Shown: positions 30,738 to 44,542, numbered from the stretch's first letter. The stretch: DNA of 64,000 nucleotides from Nothopassalora personata (GCA_033816765.1 CM066291.1:3472001-3536000), one strand, 5' to 3'. A program made the numbers and translations. Notes: generated by a model from the sequence alone, not told the origin.

Positions 30738-31199
30738 GGCTCGCGGCTGTGTCTGCGATCATTTCAGGAGCACGCGTCGAGGAGCTGGACGTGTCTTCAA
30801 AGTTGTGGTACAAAGCACTCCCGACATATGTACTGTAGCAGGTACTGTCATCAGGATCAGACAGGTACAGCGCCGTCGCTGCACGAGTAAACAAGCACAT
30901 GCCTGATGTGCCGATCGTTCGGCAGGGATGCCGCGACCTGAACTCTCAATTCTTTGTTGACAGGGCACAAACACGACTCGAACGCTATCGATGAAACAGC
31001 GAAGCAAACAATTCCACGTCAGCAGCGCGCACACACACACACACAATTACCTGCATACAGAAAGTAGTGAAGACTGCGCCTGCCTGGAACACAATGTCCA
31101 ACTACCAGCATTAGAGTCTCCGCGGTCCACAAATAGTGACTGGCGTTCAATCACAGACCAGGAAATAAGCATCTCGCGGACACTATCACGACGGCAGGC
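30738..31199. promoter_or_regulatory. Bidirectional promoter region with a short (CA)n
   Basis: A 462-bp region between divergent starts. It contains a (CA)n run at about 31026-31043 and no gene. Confidence 0.55.
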
Positions 31200-32123
31200 A
31201 TGGCACCAGACGCAGTGGACACGAACGAGCCTCCTAGTGAGTGTCGAGCGGTGTAACCATGTGCTCAAGCTATGGCTGATGAGGTGTGGCAGAGCCACAA
31301 TCAGGATTACTCACACCTAGCCATGCTGATGGAGAATGGACGCCAAACACAGGTACGTGAAATATACGCAGACTACATGCAACGGGCAGTGTCTTGATAG
31401 CTCGCCGCAAAGCTGACCCCCTACACAGTCCTCTCGACCCTCACCCAACAACCAGTCACCAATTCCTCCTCACCCCTCCCCTTCTTCCACCTCCTCGAAC
31501 GCCTCAAAACAACAAAACGCGAAGGCTGGCGCCGCTTCGACATAACTCACGGCGAATCAATCTCCGACCACATGTACCGCATGTCCATCATTACCCTCCT
31601 CTGCCCACCCGCCCTCTCCAATCGTCTCGACATCGGCCGGTGCACGCGAATGGCCTTGATCCACGACATGGCCGAAGCCCTAGTCGGCGATATCACACCC
31701 GTCGACGGCGTAACGAAAGTCGAGAAGAGCAGACGCGAGACGCAGACGATGGAGTACATGACCAAGTCGTTACTTGGATGTGTAGATGGTGGTCAGCAAG
31801 GGGAGGAGATGATGAAAGTGTGGCAGGAGTATGAGGATAGCGAGACGGAGGAGAGTAAGTTTGTGCATGATGTGGACAAGATGGAGTTGTTGTTGCAGAT
31901 GGTGGAGTATGAGAGGACGCATGACGGGGCCATCGATCTGGGAGAGTTCAGCCGGGTCGCGAAGAGGATTGTGTTGCCGGAAGTGCAAGAGTGGGCGGCG
32001 GAGGTGCTGAAGGAGAGGGAGGACTTCTGGAAGAGAAAGGGGAAGGAACCGACGGGGGTGAGGGACATTGACGAGGAGATGAGGAAGAAGCAGGATGAGT
32101 ATTATGGGAATGGTACTGCTTGA
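31200..32123 (+). CDS. HD-domain 5'-deoxynucleotidase (HDDC2/YfbR-like)
   Basis: Three exons: 31200-31236, 31321-31352 and 31401-32123. Introns of 84 and 48 nt have GTGAGT/CCTAG and GTACGT/GATAG ends. The spliced start is MAPDAVDTNEPP-TMLMENG-RQTQLAAKLTPY, giving 263 residues. HD-fold metal ligands are visible: H in GESISDHMYRMS, the HD pair in RMALIHDMAEALVGDI, and a distal Asp in SKFVHDVDKMELLLQM. Such proteins (yeast YGK1/YBR242W, E. coli YfbR, human HDDC2) dephosphorylate deoxynucleoside monophosphates. The C-terminus (FWKRKGKEPTGVRDIDEEMR) is charged. The second exon is only 32 nt, but its phase fits exactly. Confidence 0.88.
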
Positions 32124-34814
32124 AAGGATCGGAGGACGGGTTTTCTTCATCAATCAGCAAATGAGCGAGCAATGCTGCGAACTGCACAGTTTCTGAGCAG
32201 GAAATTACCTCCTGCATTCGATGCACTGCGCTGCGTTGCAACAGCATCAGCACATCGCAAGCGCTGCAACACAAGGCTGAACAGTGCAGCACCAGCATAC
32301 GAACCGCTCTGACCCTCCTCGAGCGCACACGACAACAGACCAGACCTAGCGGAGGTCCAAACGCAAACTCCAAACCCTCAGCACGACGGTCTCTGACGGC
32401 TTGGGATCCAAAACGACAGCTTTCGCCACTACAGCACGACTTCGCCACGAGGTTGGAAAGGTAAAGGCAAGAGGATACGTGCTATGCGAAAGGACAACAT
32501 CCCACAGCATGATGATGACCGGGAAGTTCATCGCAAGCGCTTACCTGGAATCGCGATCTGTTGCCTAAGCGCGGAAGTCTGAGGCTCTGGGAGGACGATG
32601 TAGCTATCCAACTTGCGAGTCGAATTAGGAAGAAGACTGCTTACCTGCATGGCGTGCCTGTCATGTGGACTGCCCTGCGGTTGGCGGCTGTGAGTACTTA
32701 CATTAGCTTAGCATGCACGTTGTTCACGAGGAAGGTGCAAGGGTGAAACAGTTGGTTGGGTCGTTGCCGTGAGGCGCTTCGCCTTGCTATCAATGGGAAG
32801 GCGTTTGCTGGAACCCGGTGGTTGGCGTCCGAATTGCGAGGAAATTTCCAGATTGGAGGAGGACAAGGCCCTTCGCTGCATTCGCCACAACGGCATACAA
32901 GTCCAGCTCGGCCGGTGGCATTGCAACTTCACTTCCATTCACGCCGAGGGAGCCGTATGCGTACCTTTTTGGGTCCTCTTCTTGCATCGTTTGGGCAGTT
33001 GCGCAGCCTTCGGAGTGAAGCTGCATCCTACTCGCTTACATGAGCTGAGGAAGTATGGACGTCCAGATCTTCTTTAGTCGGCCCTCCCACGCTATACGTA
33101 CTTTAAGTCCGGTACAGCAAGTAGCTTTACAAGTCTCGGAAGTGTAATGCACACGATGGCTGCGTCACTGCCAATCTCCTCATCAAGTGAGAGATCCTGG
33201 TCAGTCTTTGCAGTGATGTTGCACCGCGGTGGACGCCACATGCGGCAGCGTGATGTCTACCAGGTTGATGGCTCTGCTGTCATGTCGGATGACAATTGTT
33301 TTGCCGTGCGATGCGGCTGGGCAGTGTGCTTTCCGATGAGATCTGTGATGATGATGTTGATGGCGTTTTGTGGTCTGGTTCGAGGAATCGCAACTCACTC
33401 CGAGCATCCCACGTCCCGTGGGGGCCTGGTAAGCACCGAGGTTCGAGAGCCGTTCTGCTGGTGTTCTTTGCGGTCTTCCACGCGATCATTGCGCAACAGG
33501 ACAGAATCTGGGGTCTGGGGAAGTTCGTACGACCACGACTGCTGCCGTGAGATCTGTCTGACGTTGAGATAGAGGTTGGTTGCAAGGTTGTTTCCCTTGA
33601 GACAGCGCTGCGGTCGTGAAGGTACCAGACGGCATACATGTGTAAGCTCCGAGCTGTGAAACAATGTCTCGGCGCGGGCATATTCCATACCATCGCTGCC
33701 TTTGGGCAAAAGGAGAAGTCCCCGACCAGAAAGAGGTTTCTCTTAGTTGTGAGAATCAGCTGTGGTTGTGTGCCTCCTTCTCCGGCCTGCAGCTAAACGA
33801 CATACGACGAAGGATGTGAACCAGTGCGTCTGCACCATTTCTCGTGGATGCATGGGACACGACAGAGTTCAGCCATTGTGGCGATATATCGAGCCATGAG
33901 GCAGCCCAGCCCTGTTACGCGAAAGGTGCGTGTCGGAGGTCGCCGACTTGATGCGCCAACCGCGCGCTGTCGATGTCCTGCCTGGGATGTAGCCTTGTGC
34001 GTTCACGTCTTTCCTGGCTTCGGCCTGCTCGATGAGGCGTACATGCTTGTATTTTCGGCCTCACTCGCACGTCTGTTGGCGGAGAGGAAAGGATCATGGC
34101 TCTATTGGATGTCTGCCATCCCTAGCGAGCCGTTGCGGCCGATTTGGTAGCGCCTCTGCCCCACCTCTGAGCGTGCATGCACTGTGCATGGATGTTTCGA
34201 GCCTTCTGGGAGGGGTCCCTCTGAAAGTGCAGACACTGTTGTAGCCAATCGAGAGGATCGCATCGGTGCCTGCTCAGCCGTGGAATCAAGGCCTTGAGGC
34301 CGTCACCTATAGACGGGCAGGAGTCCCTGGTGATGCGTGAGTGCTGGTCTGTTCTTGCTAGCATCGTTGTCCGGGGTTTGAACTCTGTGGCTTGTGCATT
34401 GGACCTATATATCCCGCGGCGACCCCCACACCGCTGCCTCGCCACCTCGACGAGACTGGCAGCAGGATGTACTCAGCTTACTAGTGATTCACAACCAATA
34501 TACGCGGCACCAGCAGAAGGCACACGGATCGACGCGTGGCTGGCTCCGGCTGTAGCTGTCCGCGTGCTCCTCCTTCGCGGCCAATGCCTCGTCATACACA
34601 GTCAGTTGTCTGTTCGAGCCTCTGCCCTGCGAACAACCACGACCATTCCGCACCCTCGTGACTCTCTAGCCTCCACCAGCGACGACAGCGAGGAACCCGG
34701 GTTGAGCGGGACATGAAGAGAGCCTTTGAATGCGATGCCGACCAGCCACGGTCCGGGACCCAGCAACTTCCGCCACATTGCGCCGCACACGGCGAGAGTG
34801 TGTGACAGTAGGAG
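32124..34814. other. Intergenic, 2.7 kb, no supported gene
   Basis: Several 60-140 codon frames overlap on both strands (for example 32769-33077 and 33147-33693), but none carries a domain, splice logic or convincing composition. The last part is the promoter and leader of the zinc-finger gene. Confidence 0.55.
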
Positions 34815-37800
34815 ATGATCATGCCGGGTGTGGCAAGCACGAAAGCTATGGACAAAGCAGCCGCGGCGTCTGCTCCGGCGGAACAGCGCCCCGGTAGCAG
34901 CAACGATGAGAACGTGGAAATGGACGATGCAGACCACGAGGTCGACGACGTTGGCGAGAACAAAGCCAAGAAGAAGCGCCGCATCATCAAGACGACGGAC
35001 AAAAAGTACGAATGTCCCACGAAAGGCTGCGGCAAATCGTACTCGCGCGCAGAGCATCTATATCGACACCAGCTGAATCGTATGTGCCCGACTGCTCCAC
35101 GCTGCATCTTCACATGCAAGTGCTGACTGACAGCGCTCCAGATGCGCCCAAACACATCTATCGATGCGACTTCCCCGGATGCGACCGACACTTTGTTCGC
35201 GCGGACCTCTGTGCGCGGCACAAGGAACGACACACGGCCAAGGGTTCGCACCTCCAACGCAAGGATGCTTTCATGAACAGCCAGCGGACGGCGGTCGCGG
35301 ACTCAAATGGCTCAGCTTCCGACTCTGGGTTGAGGGCGTTGACGTCGATAGTATCGCCGGTTGACTCTGCGCATCCACAGCAGCAGCCATCGAACGCACA
35401 AGCAGAAACGTATCTGCCACCTACGCAGCCAGTGCAACCATACAGGCCAGAAGGCGAACAATACCATGACCAGTCTCCGATGCCTCACCTGCCGCCATTG
35501 CAGACAGAGCATGGAGGCGATGCTCAGCTCAACGGATCACCTTACTATTCGAATCGATACCCCGGTCCCGGGCAAATGATGCCGCCACCAGTGTCGCCTG
35601 CAACGACAAGACGCTACAGCATGGACGGGCAGCAGGAACGACCGATATCGATGCCGAATGGCTATACTCCGATGCAACAACAGCAGCTGCCACTGCACCC
35701 ACCACCAATGTCATCTCCAGCGCAAGGCAACCCTATGTATGCTCAGCAATCGTACCCTCCCCCAACGGGACCATGTGGTCAAGGGCTGGCGTCGCCCACG
35801 AACGGTGCTTACACCACGCTTCCATCACTGCCCGCTTTCCAATTGCCACAGAGTTACAGCGGATCAGGTGCTCGCAGGCCGGGAATTGCGATGTCGCCTC
35901 CAGCTACGGGCGGTGCCACTCAATACGACATACCGCCGTCGAGTATCGGCACCATGACTGATTTCAACGTTCTGGATCAATACTCGTCCGGCTACGCTAT
36001 GCCAGTGTTCGGCGGTGGTGGCTTGAATCGTTCTCCGCAATCCGCAATGGACGAAATGTACTTTCACCAGCTGATGGCGACTGGCAATTTTGACCTTAGC
36101 GACATGCCTTCGCCGCCTCCATTCGAGATTCCCTACCAACCACAAACAGCAGGAATGCCACTGCCGAAGCTTGAGCCTCAAGCAGTTGTTGACGAGCAGT
36201 CATCTAAGCCTGAGAACTGGGAAGAGAACATATCGCCAACGATAAAAGGTATGGACTTGAGCATGCGCGAGTGCGTTGTGACCGAGAAGAAGCAAGCGCG
36301 ACTTATCGCGATGGTCAAGTCGTTTGACGATATTGAGAGATTCCCCGGACGCAAGTGCAAGGATGAGATCCTGGCCGGCGATACAGATGACGAGAAGCAT
36401 CCATTGAGTGTCGAGATGCTGAAGACGTACATCACCAGCTACTGGTTGCACATACATCAGCAAATGCCCATCATGCATCGGCCGACGTTCAACCCAGAGA
36501 CATGTCCGGATCTTTTACTTCTGGCGATGGTTTGTTTGGGAGCGTGCTGCTTGGAGCGCACCCATGCCCCTGAGCTCATCAAGAACTGCGCTGAACTCGC
36601 CTTCTTCTGTGCGTATCACATCCGATGGGAAGTGTTCAAGGATGCGGAGTTCAGACCTACAGCGAAGTTGTGGACGTTTCAGACTATGCTGCTGCTCGAA
36701 TTGTTCGAGAAGATGTACAGCACTCGAGCATTACACGAGAGAGCGCACGTACATCATGCGACCACTCTTACCGTCATGCGACGAGGATCGTCCCTGATCG
36801 GTCGGAGCGTGGTTGAAACACCGTCTGGCTCTGGTGCTGCGCCGGCGATTAGCGGGCAAGATCCTACCAGAACGCCGCCTGGACCAGAAGGCAGTATCAA
36901 CACTAGTGGCGTCAACACTCCAGACGCGTGGTGGAACAGGTGGATCACAGCTGAGGCCACAAGACGAGTTGCGTTTGCCGCCTTTATCATCGACTCGACA
37001 CACGCCACACTATTCGGGCATTCAGCAGTCATGTCACCGCATGACATTCGACTATCGCTTCCGTGTGATGAGGCCCTGTGGTCGGCTACGAGCAGCGCGG
37101 AAGTGCAAAGAGTCGAAGCTAGCCTGGCTGCCAACGGCGTCAAGCCTGTAAGCTTCCTTGAAGGCCTGAGAAAGTACATTGCAGGACAGAAAGTTAGGAC
37201 CAACGTTTTCGGCCGCGTTATCCTCATGACTGGCTTACTAAACGTCAGCTGGCAAATGAATCAGCGTGATCTGCAGGTAACTTCTCTGGGCGCGGCCACG
37301 ACACTGGGTAGTTCCACCCGATGGCGCTCCTCGTTGAGAAATGCATTCGACCACTGGCGTAAAGAGTTTGACGAAAACCTCAGCACGACTGACTACACGC
37401 AAGTCTCACAATCCGAGAATAAATCAAGATGTCACAAGGACCACCGCGATAACGTTTTCGAGTCACGCACGTGCCTGCATAGTCTTGCGCACATGGCCAT
37501 GCACGCCGACATTGTAGACTGCGAGGTCTTCGCCGGCTCGGAACGCGCTTTAGGTCGAACCGTGACGGAGGGTGATCGGGTAGTCGTGCAGCGACGCATG
37601 CGCGAGCAATGGGCGCCTACCGCTTGCGCACGAGACGCCACGTTCTGGGCCTTGCGATTCCTGTGTGAGGTCCTCCTCCCCGCACCAGAAGTCGACGAAG
37701 AGGGCAACGTGAAGCAGAACGGCCTGCCGCCGCCACCGCGCTTCACTTATAGCGCCCGCGACGATTATTTGCTGAATCGACCCTGGATCATATACTTCGC

Positions 37801-38104
37801 CGTCATGATTGTATGGTCGTATGGCTACGCTCTGGATGGACCACTCTCCCCTTCCCACAACACCCTCGACACCCGTGAGAGTCAAATCATGGATATGCAC
37901 CACTACCTCACCCGGATCGGCGGCGTTACAGTACCCGACGATCTGGAGAGCTTAAGAGATCGCAATTCGTGTTTGGGGCTGTTGATTTTGCTCCGGGAGT
38001 GTTTTTCGCAGCCCAGGTGGGAACTTTTGCATGAGGCGGGTGATATGTTACAGCTTTGCATCCAGCAGCTGTTGCCACCTCCAGCCAGTGAGGTTGGCGC
38101 TTGA
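34815..38104 (+). CDS. C2H2 zinc-finger / Fungal_trans transcription factor
   Basis: Exons are 34815-35079 and 35142-38104. The 62-nt intron (GTATGT donor, GCTGAC branch, CCAG acceptor) lies exactly between the zinc fingers. The protein is 1075 residues. Tandem C2H2 fingers: YECPTKGCGKSYSRAEHLYR plus HQLNH, and YRCDFPGCDRHFVRADLCAR plus HKERH (about residues 70-125). A Gln/Pro-rich middle follows, then the Fungal_trans domain (about 460-800: YWLHIHQQMPIMHRPTFNPE, LLAMVCLGACCLERTHAPEL, LWTFQTMLLLELFEKMYSTR). The architecture resembles fungal C2H2 regulators of the AmdX/Klf1 type, but the target genes cannot be inferred. Translation could start at 34815 or two codons later. Confidence 0.87.
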
Positions 38105-41100
38105 GTTGTCTGAGGATCGGGTTTTTCGGATTGGATCTTTTTCGCAAGGTGGAGGAATATGGGAAAGCAGGCGCTGCTTGTTGATGGGACTTGGAGGCCA
38201 TGGCATATGAACAAAAATGTAGCGCAAACAGCAACAGGACTGGAAAAATGGGACAGGAAGAATCGGGCATTATTGCTGTGATGGGACGGCACGGCGTTTT
38301 TGATGGGAAGGTTGGTTTCAACCTTGGGTTGGGGGCATTTGTGATGCCCTCTGTGTGATGCGTCTGCGATGTGTACATTGCGATTTGCGTCTGTTGCATT
38401 GTTTGACTCGCATTTTGCTGTGGATATGGGTTCTGGATGGCCATGATGGGAACATGTATAGTTTTGCTTTGGTCGCTGCTGGGTCCATGTTGACAGCAGC
38501 AAATCGCATGATGTGTACGAAAATCTTCTTGTCGAGCACAAATTGCCGACGACTTTCGTTCTGCTGGGGTGTGTTTTAGGCAGCCAAAGTCGGCAGTAAG
38601 TATGCTTTACTTGGCTTCGGTCGCGCCGAGCTTTTCGGGTCGAGTCGAGAGTGGTTGGACAGGTTTGGGAACGTCCGGAATCTCCAGTTAGTATCATGAA
38701 GATCGTACTCGAGAACGGAAGGGATGACTACGCGTGGCACGTTGCTCTGTAAGTTCTTGCATCTCGCAATACTTCGAGCTCTCGCAATGTGCATGTGAAA
38801 GGGATCAGGATTGCAGGTGGCCACGCATTGAGGCCCAACGAGAGTCAGTCACGGAGGATGTGTTTGGAGCCCTGCGAGTTGCAGAATCGCTCGATATCAA
38901 GCCTTGAAACACCGTGGGTGGCGATCAATATTGGAGCCAAAGCAGCGAATCGGAGGACGCGCGACCTGGTAGGCAACGAGCGGACGTGAAAACAGAACTG
39001 TAAGTGGTGGATGGATGATAACCATGTTGGTTCACCCTTTCCCCTAGGAGTCCACTCCGACCCACGTGTGGTGGCGCTGATTCGTGCTGCCGTAGGGCAG
39101 CCATGCAGCACTTCTAACAAACGCCTGGCTTGAGCCGCAGAGACTGAATCTGTCATAGCACCGCCAGTAACGACTTCCGCAAATGGTAATATGCATTGTC
39201 ATGTTGTGCAGCTTCGCAACGGCCAAGGTGGCGACGATCGGGTGCGAGTAATGCCAGCTGCAGGGCGGCAAGTCAAAAGCCAACAACCAGGTTGTTGGTC
39301 CCTTTGACTCGGCATGCCGAAGAGCTTCGCGTGAATATCTTCGTTCCTTGCTGGAAGTGATGGTGAACTTTGCAGATACTGTGTGTGGAGTACATTTGCC
39401 TCATCCGACACGCGTAAGTGTGCCCAAGTGTTGAACGCGCTGAAGTGTCATGACAGGAGCTCCGATCAAGAAGCCACTAGAGGACCAACAGATCTCGGTG
39501 GCCCGGGTTTTGGTTCGGTGTACACGTTTCGTCCTTTGGCATATATCGTATTAACAAATTAATAGAGTCATCCAAAAGAGCGTACAGTATCACGCGTCTT
39601 TCGTTGCAAGAGTTCCTCTATAACTATATCAACAACGCCATCACCCGGCGTCTTGGGGCACCACATCCTCGGTCGCGTCGCCGAAGTTCTGAAGATTTCA
39701 GAAACAGACGAATAACTTCTGTCTTAAGTCACGAAAAGGTATAATACTTTGCGAATATATAAAAAGTATCTAGGCCTAAAAGTTTCGCGATTGTACATCG
39801 ATATTTCTTTAATCATATCGCTAATAGATACCGGATTTTCGCATTTTTATGGCGCGGATCCGACAGTATAGAGTATACCGAGTATATAAGTCGATATCTA
39901 TATTAGGCTGTCTAGGGATGTTGTTATCACGCAATAGGTCTATTTATACAAAAAAGCGCGGTTCGTTACGACCGACAAGATGAAGAAAGTCGAGTGCACT
40001 CGGTACTGTATTCTTGCTAGCGTTCTACCAAAGTCTGCAGTCTGAACCCTAACTTGGAGCTCCATTGTAGCTTCTAGCTGAATTTTAATTGCTTCTGCCG
40101 CGTAACTGCCCCCTGCGTATAACGCGTTATGTATCTAGCTGATGAAGGGGTTCGGGCTTAGGGACGAGAGGCTTAGGGTTGAGGGTGTTAGGAGCGTTAG
40201 GCAGTATCTTCTAAAAGAGACGAGCCCAGTCGTACCGATTACACTTGATTAGCAATTGATAGAGATCTCAGGGTGGTGCCCGAGAGTGATGCCCGCAGAC
40301 ACCGGGACGCCATCAAGGTCCCTGGTTCAAGATGTGGCGACGCTAAGGGTCCTGCCAGGATCGCTGAATATGCATGAACGAACCTTGATTCGTACTCGCC
40401 CAGGGTTCAGCGAGAATGTAAGGATGGTGTGTTGAGGATCTTGAGGAGCTCCCTGGTCTAGTTCGTGGCTGTGGCTCTTGCTGGTCGTTGATGAAGTTGC
40501 CGTTGAAGTGAGCTCTGAATGCGGCAGTTTTGGCCTGGACGAAGGAATATAAGTCAGAAGCTGTATGATTATCAGAGTGTACTCGACATCAACGTGAAAG
40601 CCATCACTGCTAGGTCAGCATGCACCCTTCGCCTACAAAGCTTTCAGTAGTCAACACTTCATCGGCTTGCAACCACAGCAGCCCTCGATACCAAGGTAGG
40701 ACGGAGACTTCTCGCTATGTGCCTGTGCGCTCGTTGCTGAACGTGTGTGCGTGAGGGGAATCATGATCCAGGCGCCATGGTGTATGATAGACAAGCATTG
40801 CATTGAAAGCACCTGGGATCTCGACTGCTATAGCACGATGTGACAGTCGGGCTTTAGCTGTTCATCTCCTTGTACACTTCTCATCGAAGTGACCTGCGTC
40901 GCTGAGCTCATGCATGATCTGATCCTAATGCGATTTGCAACGATTGAAGACGTACCCTCATCAGGGCCAGTGGGGTTTCATGGCAAACGCACAACCACGA
41001 AGGCCGTTGTGTACGAGCCGCCGTTTTCATGAGGTAATAGAACTCAAAGCTGAATTGGCTGACTTGCTGTTCTTCGACATCGGGCGTTGGCAGCACATAG

Positions 41101-43783
41101 ATTCGAGCCGCGGGTGTGAGATTTGCATTGTGCCGTTGTTCTCCATGCAGGAACTCTCCCTGTTTTTATGAGGGGACGCAGTTACAGACAAAGGAGAGAA
41201 GGAGACCTAGGTACTGACTTGCTCGATCCCATGGCACATAGCCCTGCAAAAGATGGATAGAGCGCATCCTAGCAACCGCAAGTCTTCATCACACCAGTAG
41301 GTCAGCGCGTAGCGACGGCCTACTGTGATATAGGCACAAGGGAGCGGTCACGGTGGTCGTGATGATCTTCACAAGCAGCACACTTCGACAGCTTGTTGGC
41401 GTACGGTTGTTGGACAAATTCAAGCATATTTCGTATATCGTGCTGAGGTATGAAGCACACCGCGGCTCTATGTGAGCAGATCACTTTGGAGGGCGCTGGA
41501 CCTGTTGAACCGCTGCAGGCGATCAGTCGCTGCCGTGGATACGTGGCTGCCACTGCTGACAGACCAGCGTCCACATTCCATTCTTGCGTGAAACGGCAGG
41601 AATCGTTCTCAACGCCTGTTCAGGACGCGTCTTCGCGTCTTCGCGTCTCTCTGCGGAAAGAGAGGCACGGGCATTGGACCTGAAGTCGCACCCCCAGTGT
41701 AACATGAGTAGCACAATACACCATGTCACGCGCGTATAGGTACAAGCGGCCATGCTTCAGCAACGCGACTAACTATCCATCCCAACGACGAGTTCTCCGC
41801 GTCCAAAAAATTAGACCATTTAGCTCTTTGCGTCTCGCTCTAGCCAACGCACTAAGCTTCGCGATCAGTATTCCGGCGTGCATGTTTGAGCAGCTTTGGT
41901 AGCACTGGACTCCGTCGTTCACCAACAGATGGCAGCTTCCTCATTGAGCGTAGATCGTGCCGTGGGCTTTAGCGCCAGGAACGGGACGATGGTTGAAATG
42001 TGGAGAGTGTCTCACAGTTTGGCGCGGCACCAGAACACCTTCCCACGACGCCGCTCAGCCAACGTTTTTCTGTTGAGGTGACAGCTTTTCTACAGCAGGG
42101 AGACTCGTCACAGAGTCTTCCGGCTACACTCGCTCGTACATTTCGCGTCGGAGTTTCGTGTCGAATTTGGCTGCCTCGTGGGCAGAGACGCCATTGCAAA
42201 CTCTACAATCCACCGTTTCAGCAGCCCGTTCATGATAGTCCGCACGACTCTTCGCAGCCTAGCGTTGCCCCCAAGCTTGCGTCTAGCAAGGCCTCCGGGA
42301 ATCTTGTTTGTTCCCCCGAACGGAGAGGTCTGTGCAAAAGTCCGCGCAACGGTATCCGGTAAGGCGGGGGAGTCTGACAGGCCTTTTATGGGCAGCTGCG
42401 ACGGACCGTACGAGGCTACACTCGTTAGCAACTTAGCAACATAGGTGCCCAGTCTTGGGTGCTTACCTCTTCGAAGCCTGTTTCGCGGGAGGCAGCGTCG
42501 CTATCCCTCTTGTAGTCGTGCGGACTTGTTGTGCGCACTATCATGAAAAGAGGTGCCGAAGCGGTGGAATCGCAGCAGGTTTTCGCCTTCACGCTGGGAT
42601 CCGCAGCCCACTTCTCGGGCTTGCGCTTGTGTTGCGCCGAAACAGACGACGTTTACCGGTAATGGTACGATTGGCTGCACTTCCACTGACCGAAGAGGTG
42701 GGAGTTAGTGAGTCCCAGGTGCTGCTGCTGCTGCTATCTCCGCACGCTCGTTATCCTCGGTCAAAGTCGCACGCGCACGCAGTGCTGGGGTTCGCTTACG
42801 AACAGAAGGTCCAGGCGTTTCATCCTTGAATCTGCCATCGTCATGCAGCAGAGCGTTTGCTCTGGGGCCTCTGCCCGGCGCGGAAGGGCTACCGTAGCGA
42901 CCACCAGATAGCTACAGTCGAGCGCCTGGTGCAAGTTCCGAAGTCTAGTTTCGCAGTAGTCTCAGGAGCTCTGCCGCTCCCCAACGACGTCTGGGCGAGG
43001 GTGCTCGACAGGGACGGCGCCCTGCGTGATGGAAGAGTAGCTCATGTACCAAGGTTTCAGCCCCAGACACAGCGGACTGAATCTGCGTCGCTACGACTGA
43101 CACGAACCGGCAGGACAAATGAAAAGCATGCGGAGAATATAAAGAGTTGAGGTCTATCTTGTGCCTGAACGGATAAGAATAACGCGAAATCTCCCCTGCA
43201 TGCGCGGGTAGTGGCTTCCAGGCTAGCACAACTCTCGACGTTGTCCTCCCGGTAGATCGCTATGACCACCAAGCAACTGCCACAATGCCTGCAGCAAATC
43301 CGCAGTCTTCGCATTCTTCTGTGCTATGCCGCCGTGTCGGAGCTCCAAGGGCCGTTTCCAGTCCGTGGCCGTGGGAGATTTTCGTCATCTCCTACGTCCT
43401 ACGTTCGTCTCGCATTAGCGATTGGCGATCTTAGCCAGTCTCAGTGTGAGGCTCCACGATGCGCGGATGTTAGAGGTCTTTATGAGTTATGGCGCAGAGA
43501 GCTAGACAACACCTGGTAGCTTAGTACGAGGTACAGTAACGACACGAGGAGGCCATCCTGTGCTGACCTACCTTCACCCGTCTCCAATCTGCCCACTATA
43601 CCCCCTCCATCACTATCCTCTGCACATGCACGACGCTGTTGACGAAAAACCAGCAAGACGACCCATTCCTACCCAGCCTCTGAGTCAATAATACAATCAC
43701 ATATCGCCACCGCTGAAACATTCGTCTTCTCAACACAACAAGTGTGGCATAGCTCCCGGATCCCAGTCGTCCACCCTCCAAAT
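38105..43783. other. Gene-poor interval, 5.7 kb
   Basis: No frame with a recognisable domain or coherent exon structure on either strand. An antisense frame at 37903-38697 over the 3' end of the zinc-finger gene has no support. An AT-rich island is listed separately. Frames at 41320-43314 are short, overlapping and compositionally unlike the window's genes. Confidence 0.55.
39540..40250. repeat. AT-rich island, possible old degraded repeat
   Basis: About 0.7 kb with clearly lower GC than its flanks, and many TpA-rich words (tatataa, atcgatat, tatatattag). It may be a short, old RIP-affected insertion. No inverted ends, coding fossil or tandem structure is readable. Confidence 0.4.
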
Positions 43784-44542
43784 ATGACCATGGCGTTAAT
43801 CCGTCCGTCTGCCGTTGGTACAAGACCTGCATATCTCGACGGCATCTATAGAGAGCTGCCAAGTACACCCGGCGCGCATTCTTCGGCCAGCAGCACGTCT
43901 ACGAACAGTACAGCTTCGAACTCCGACTTACGATCGGCCTATCATGCGAGATCGCTCTTCCCCCGCATCGAGGAGGAAGATACTGATTCCTTCAGTACTC
44001 GCAGCAAGAAGTCCTTCCTAACGAGACGGCGCTTCGGGCTAGGATCTATCCTCAATAGACGCACATATCCACAAGCTGAAGAGATTATACTGCAACGAAG
44101 GCCATCAACGAGTGCTGGCCGAACTGCACTTCAGCTTGAACCTCAACGATCTCCATCTCTGCCTCCCGTCAGCAGTCCACTGGCAAACGATTCGCGGGCT
44201 ACCGACCGGAGGCCGTCGCTACCCAAGCTGCAGACGAACTTCCCACCGCCGCGAGCGGTAGCGACGTACGCGAACAGACCACTACCAGCTATACCGGGGA
44301 AGAAGAAGCCATCGCAACAAGCGCAGCTTGGACGCCAACAATCAGGTACAATGGCGAATGCAAGAGATATCAAATGCCAGCCATGTTACTACCTCAGCTC
44401 ACGAGGCTGTAACGGATATGTGATCGGTGGTGGAAGTGGCGATGCATGTGAAACTTGTTTGGTATGTGTCGACGCGCAAACCCTTGTACACAATCCCTAC
44501 TAACGATCTACGTAGAATGCGGGGTTCTTCGGCGCGTTGTAG
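43784..44542 (+). CDS. Small conserved fungal protein with C-terminal Cys/Gly motif
   Basis: Exons are 43784-44461 and 44516-44542. The 54-nt intron has GTATGT, CTAAC and GTAG signals. Splicing gives the C-terminus CQPCYYLSSRGCNGYVIGGG, then SGDACETCLNAGFFGAL, about 234 residues. The first 200 residues are Ser/Pro/Arg-rich and probably disordered, with several RxxS sites. The C-terminal 40 residues hold six cysteines in CxxC, GC and CxxC arrangement and look like a compact zinc or disulfide module. No signal peptide is seen, so an intracellular role is likely. I do not recognise the family. The terminal exon of nine codons including the stop is supported by strong splice signals. Confidence 0.7.

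Noticed and set aside
37903..38697. 264-codon antisense frame over the 3' end of the zinc-finger gene
   Set aside because: It is antisense to a clear coding exon for part of its length and has Ser/Thr/His-rich composition without domains.
40155..40203. Telomere-like cttagggttgagggtgttagg
   Set aside because: Only one exact TTAGGG with two loose variants; not a tandem array, so interstitial telomere origin is unsupported.
40260..40345. Possible tRNA or small RNA around ggttcaag
   Set aside because: No cloverleaf can be drawn; the T-stem does not pair.
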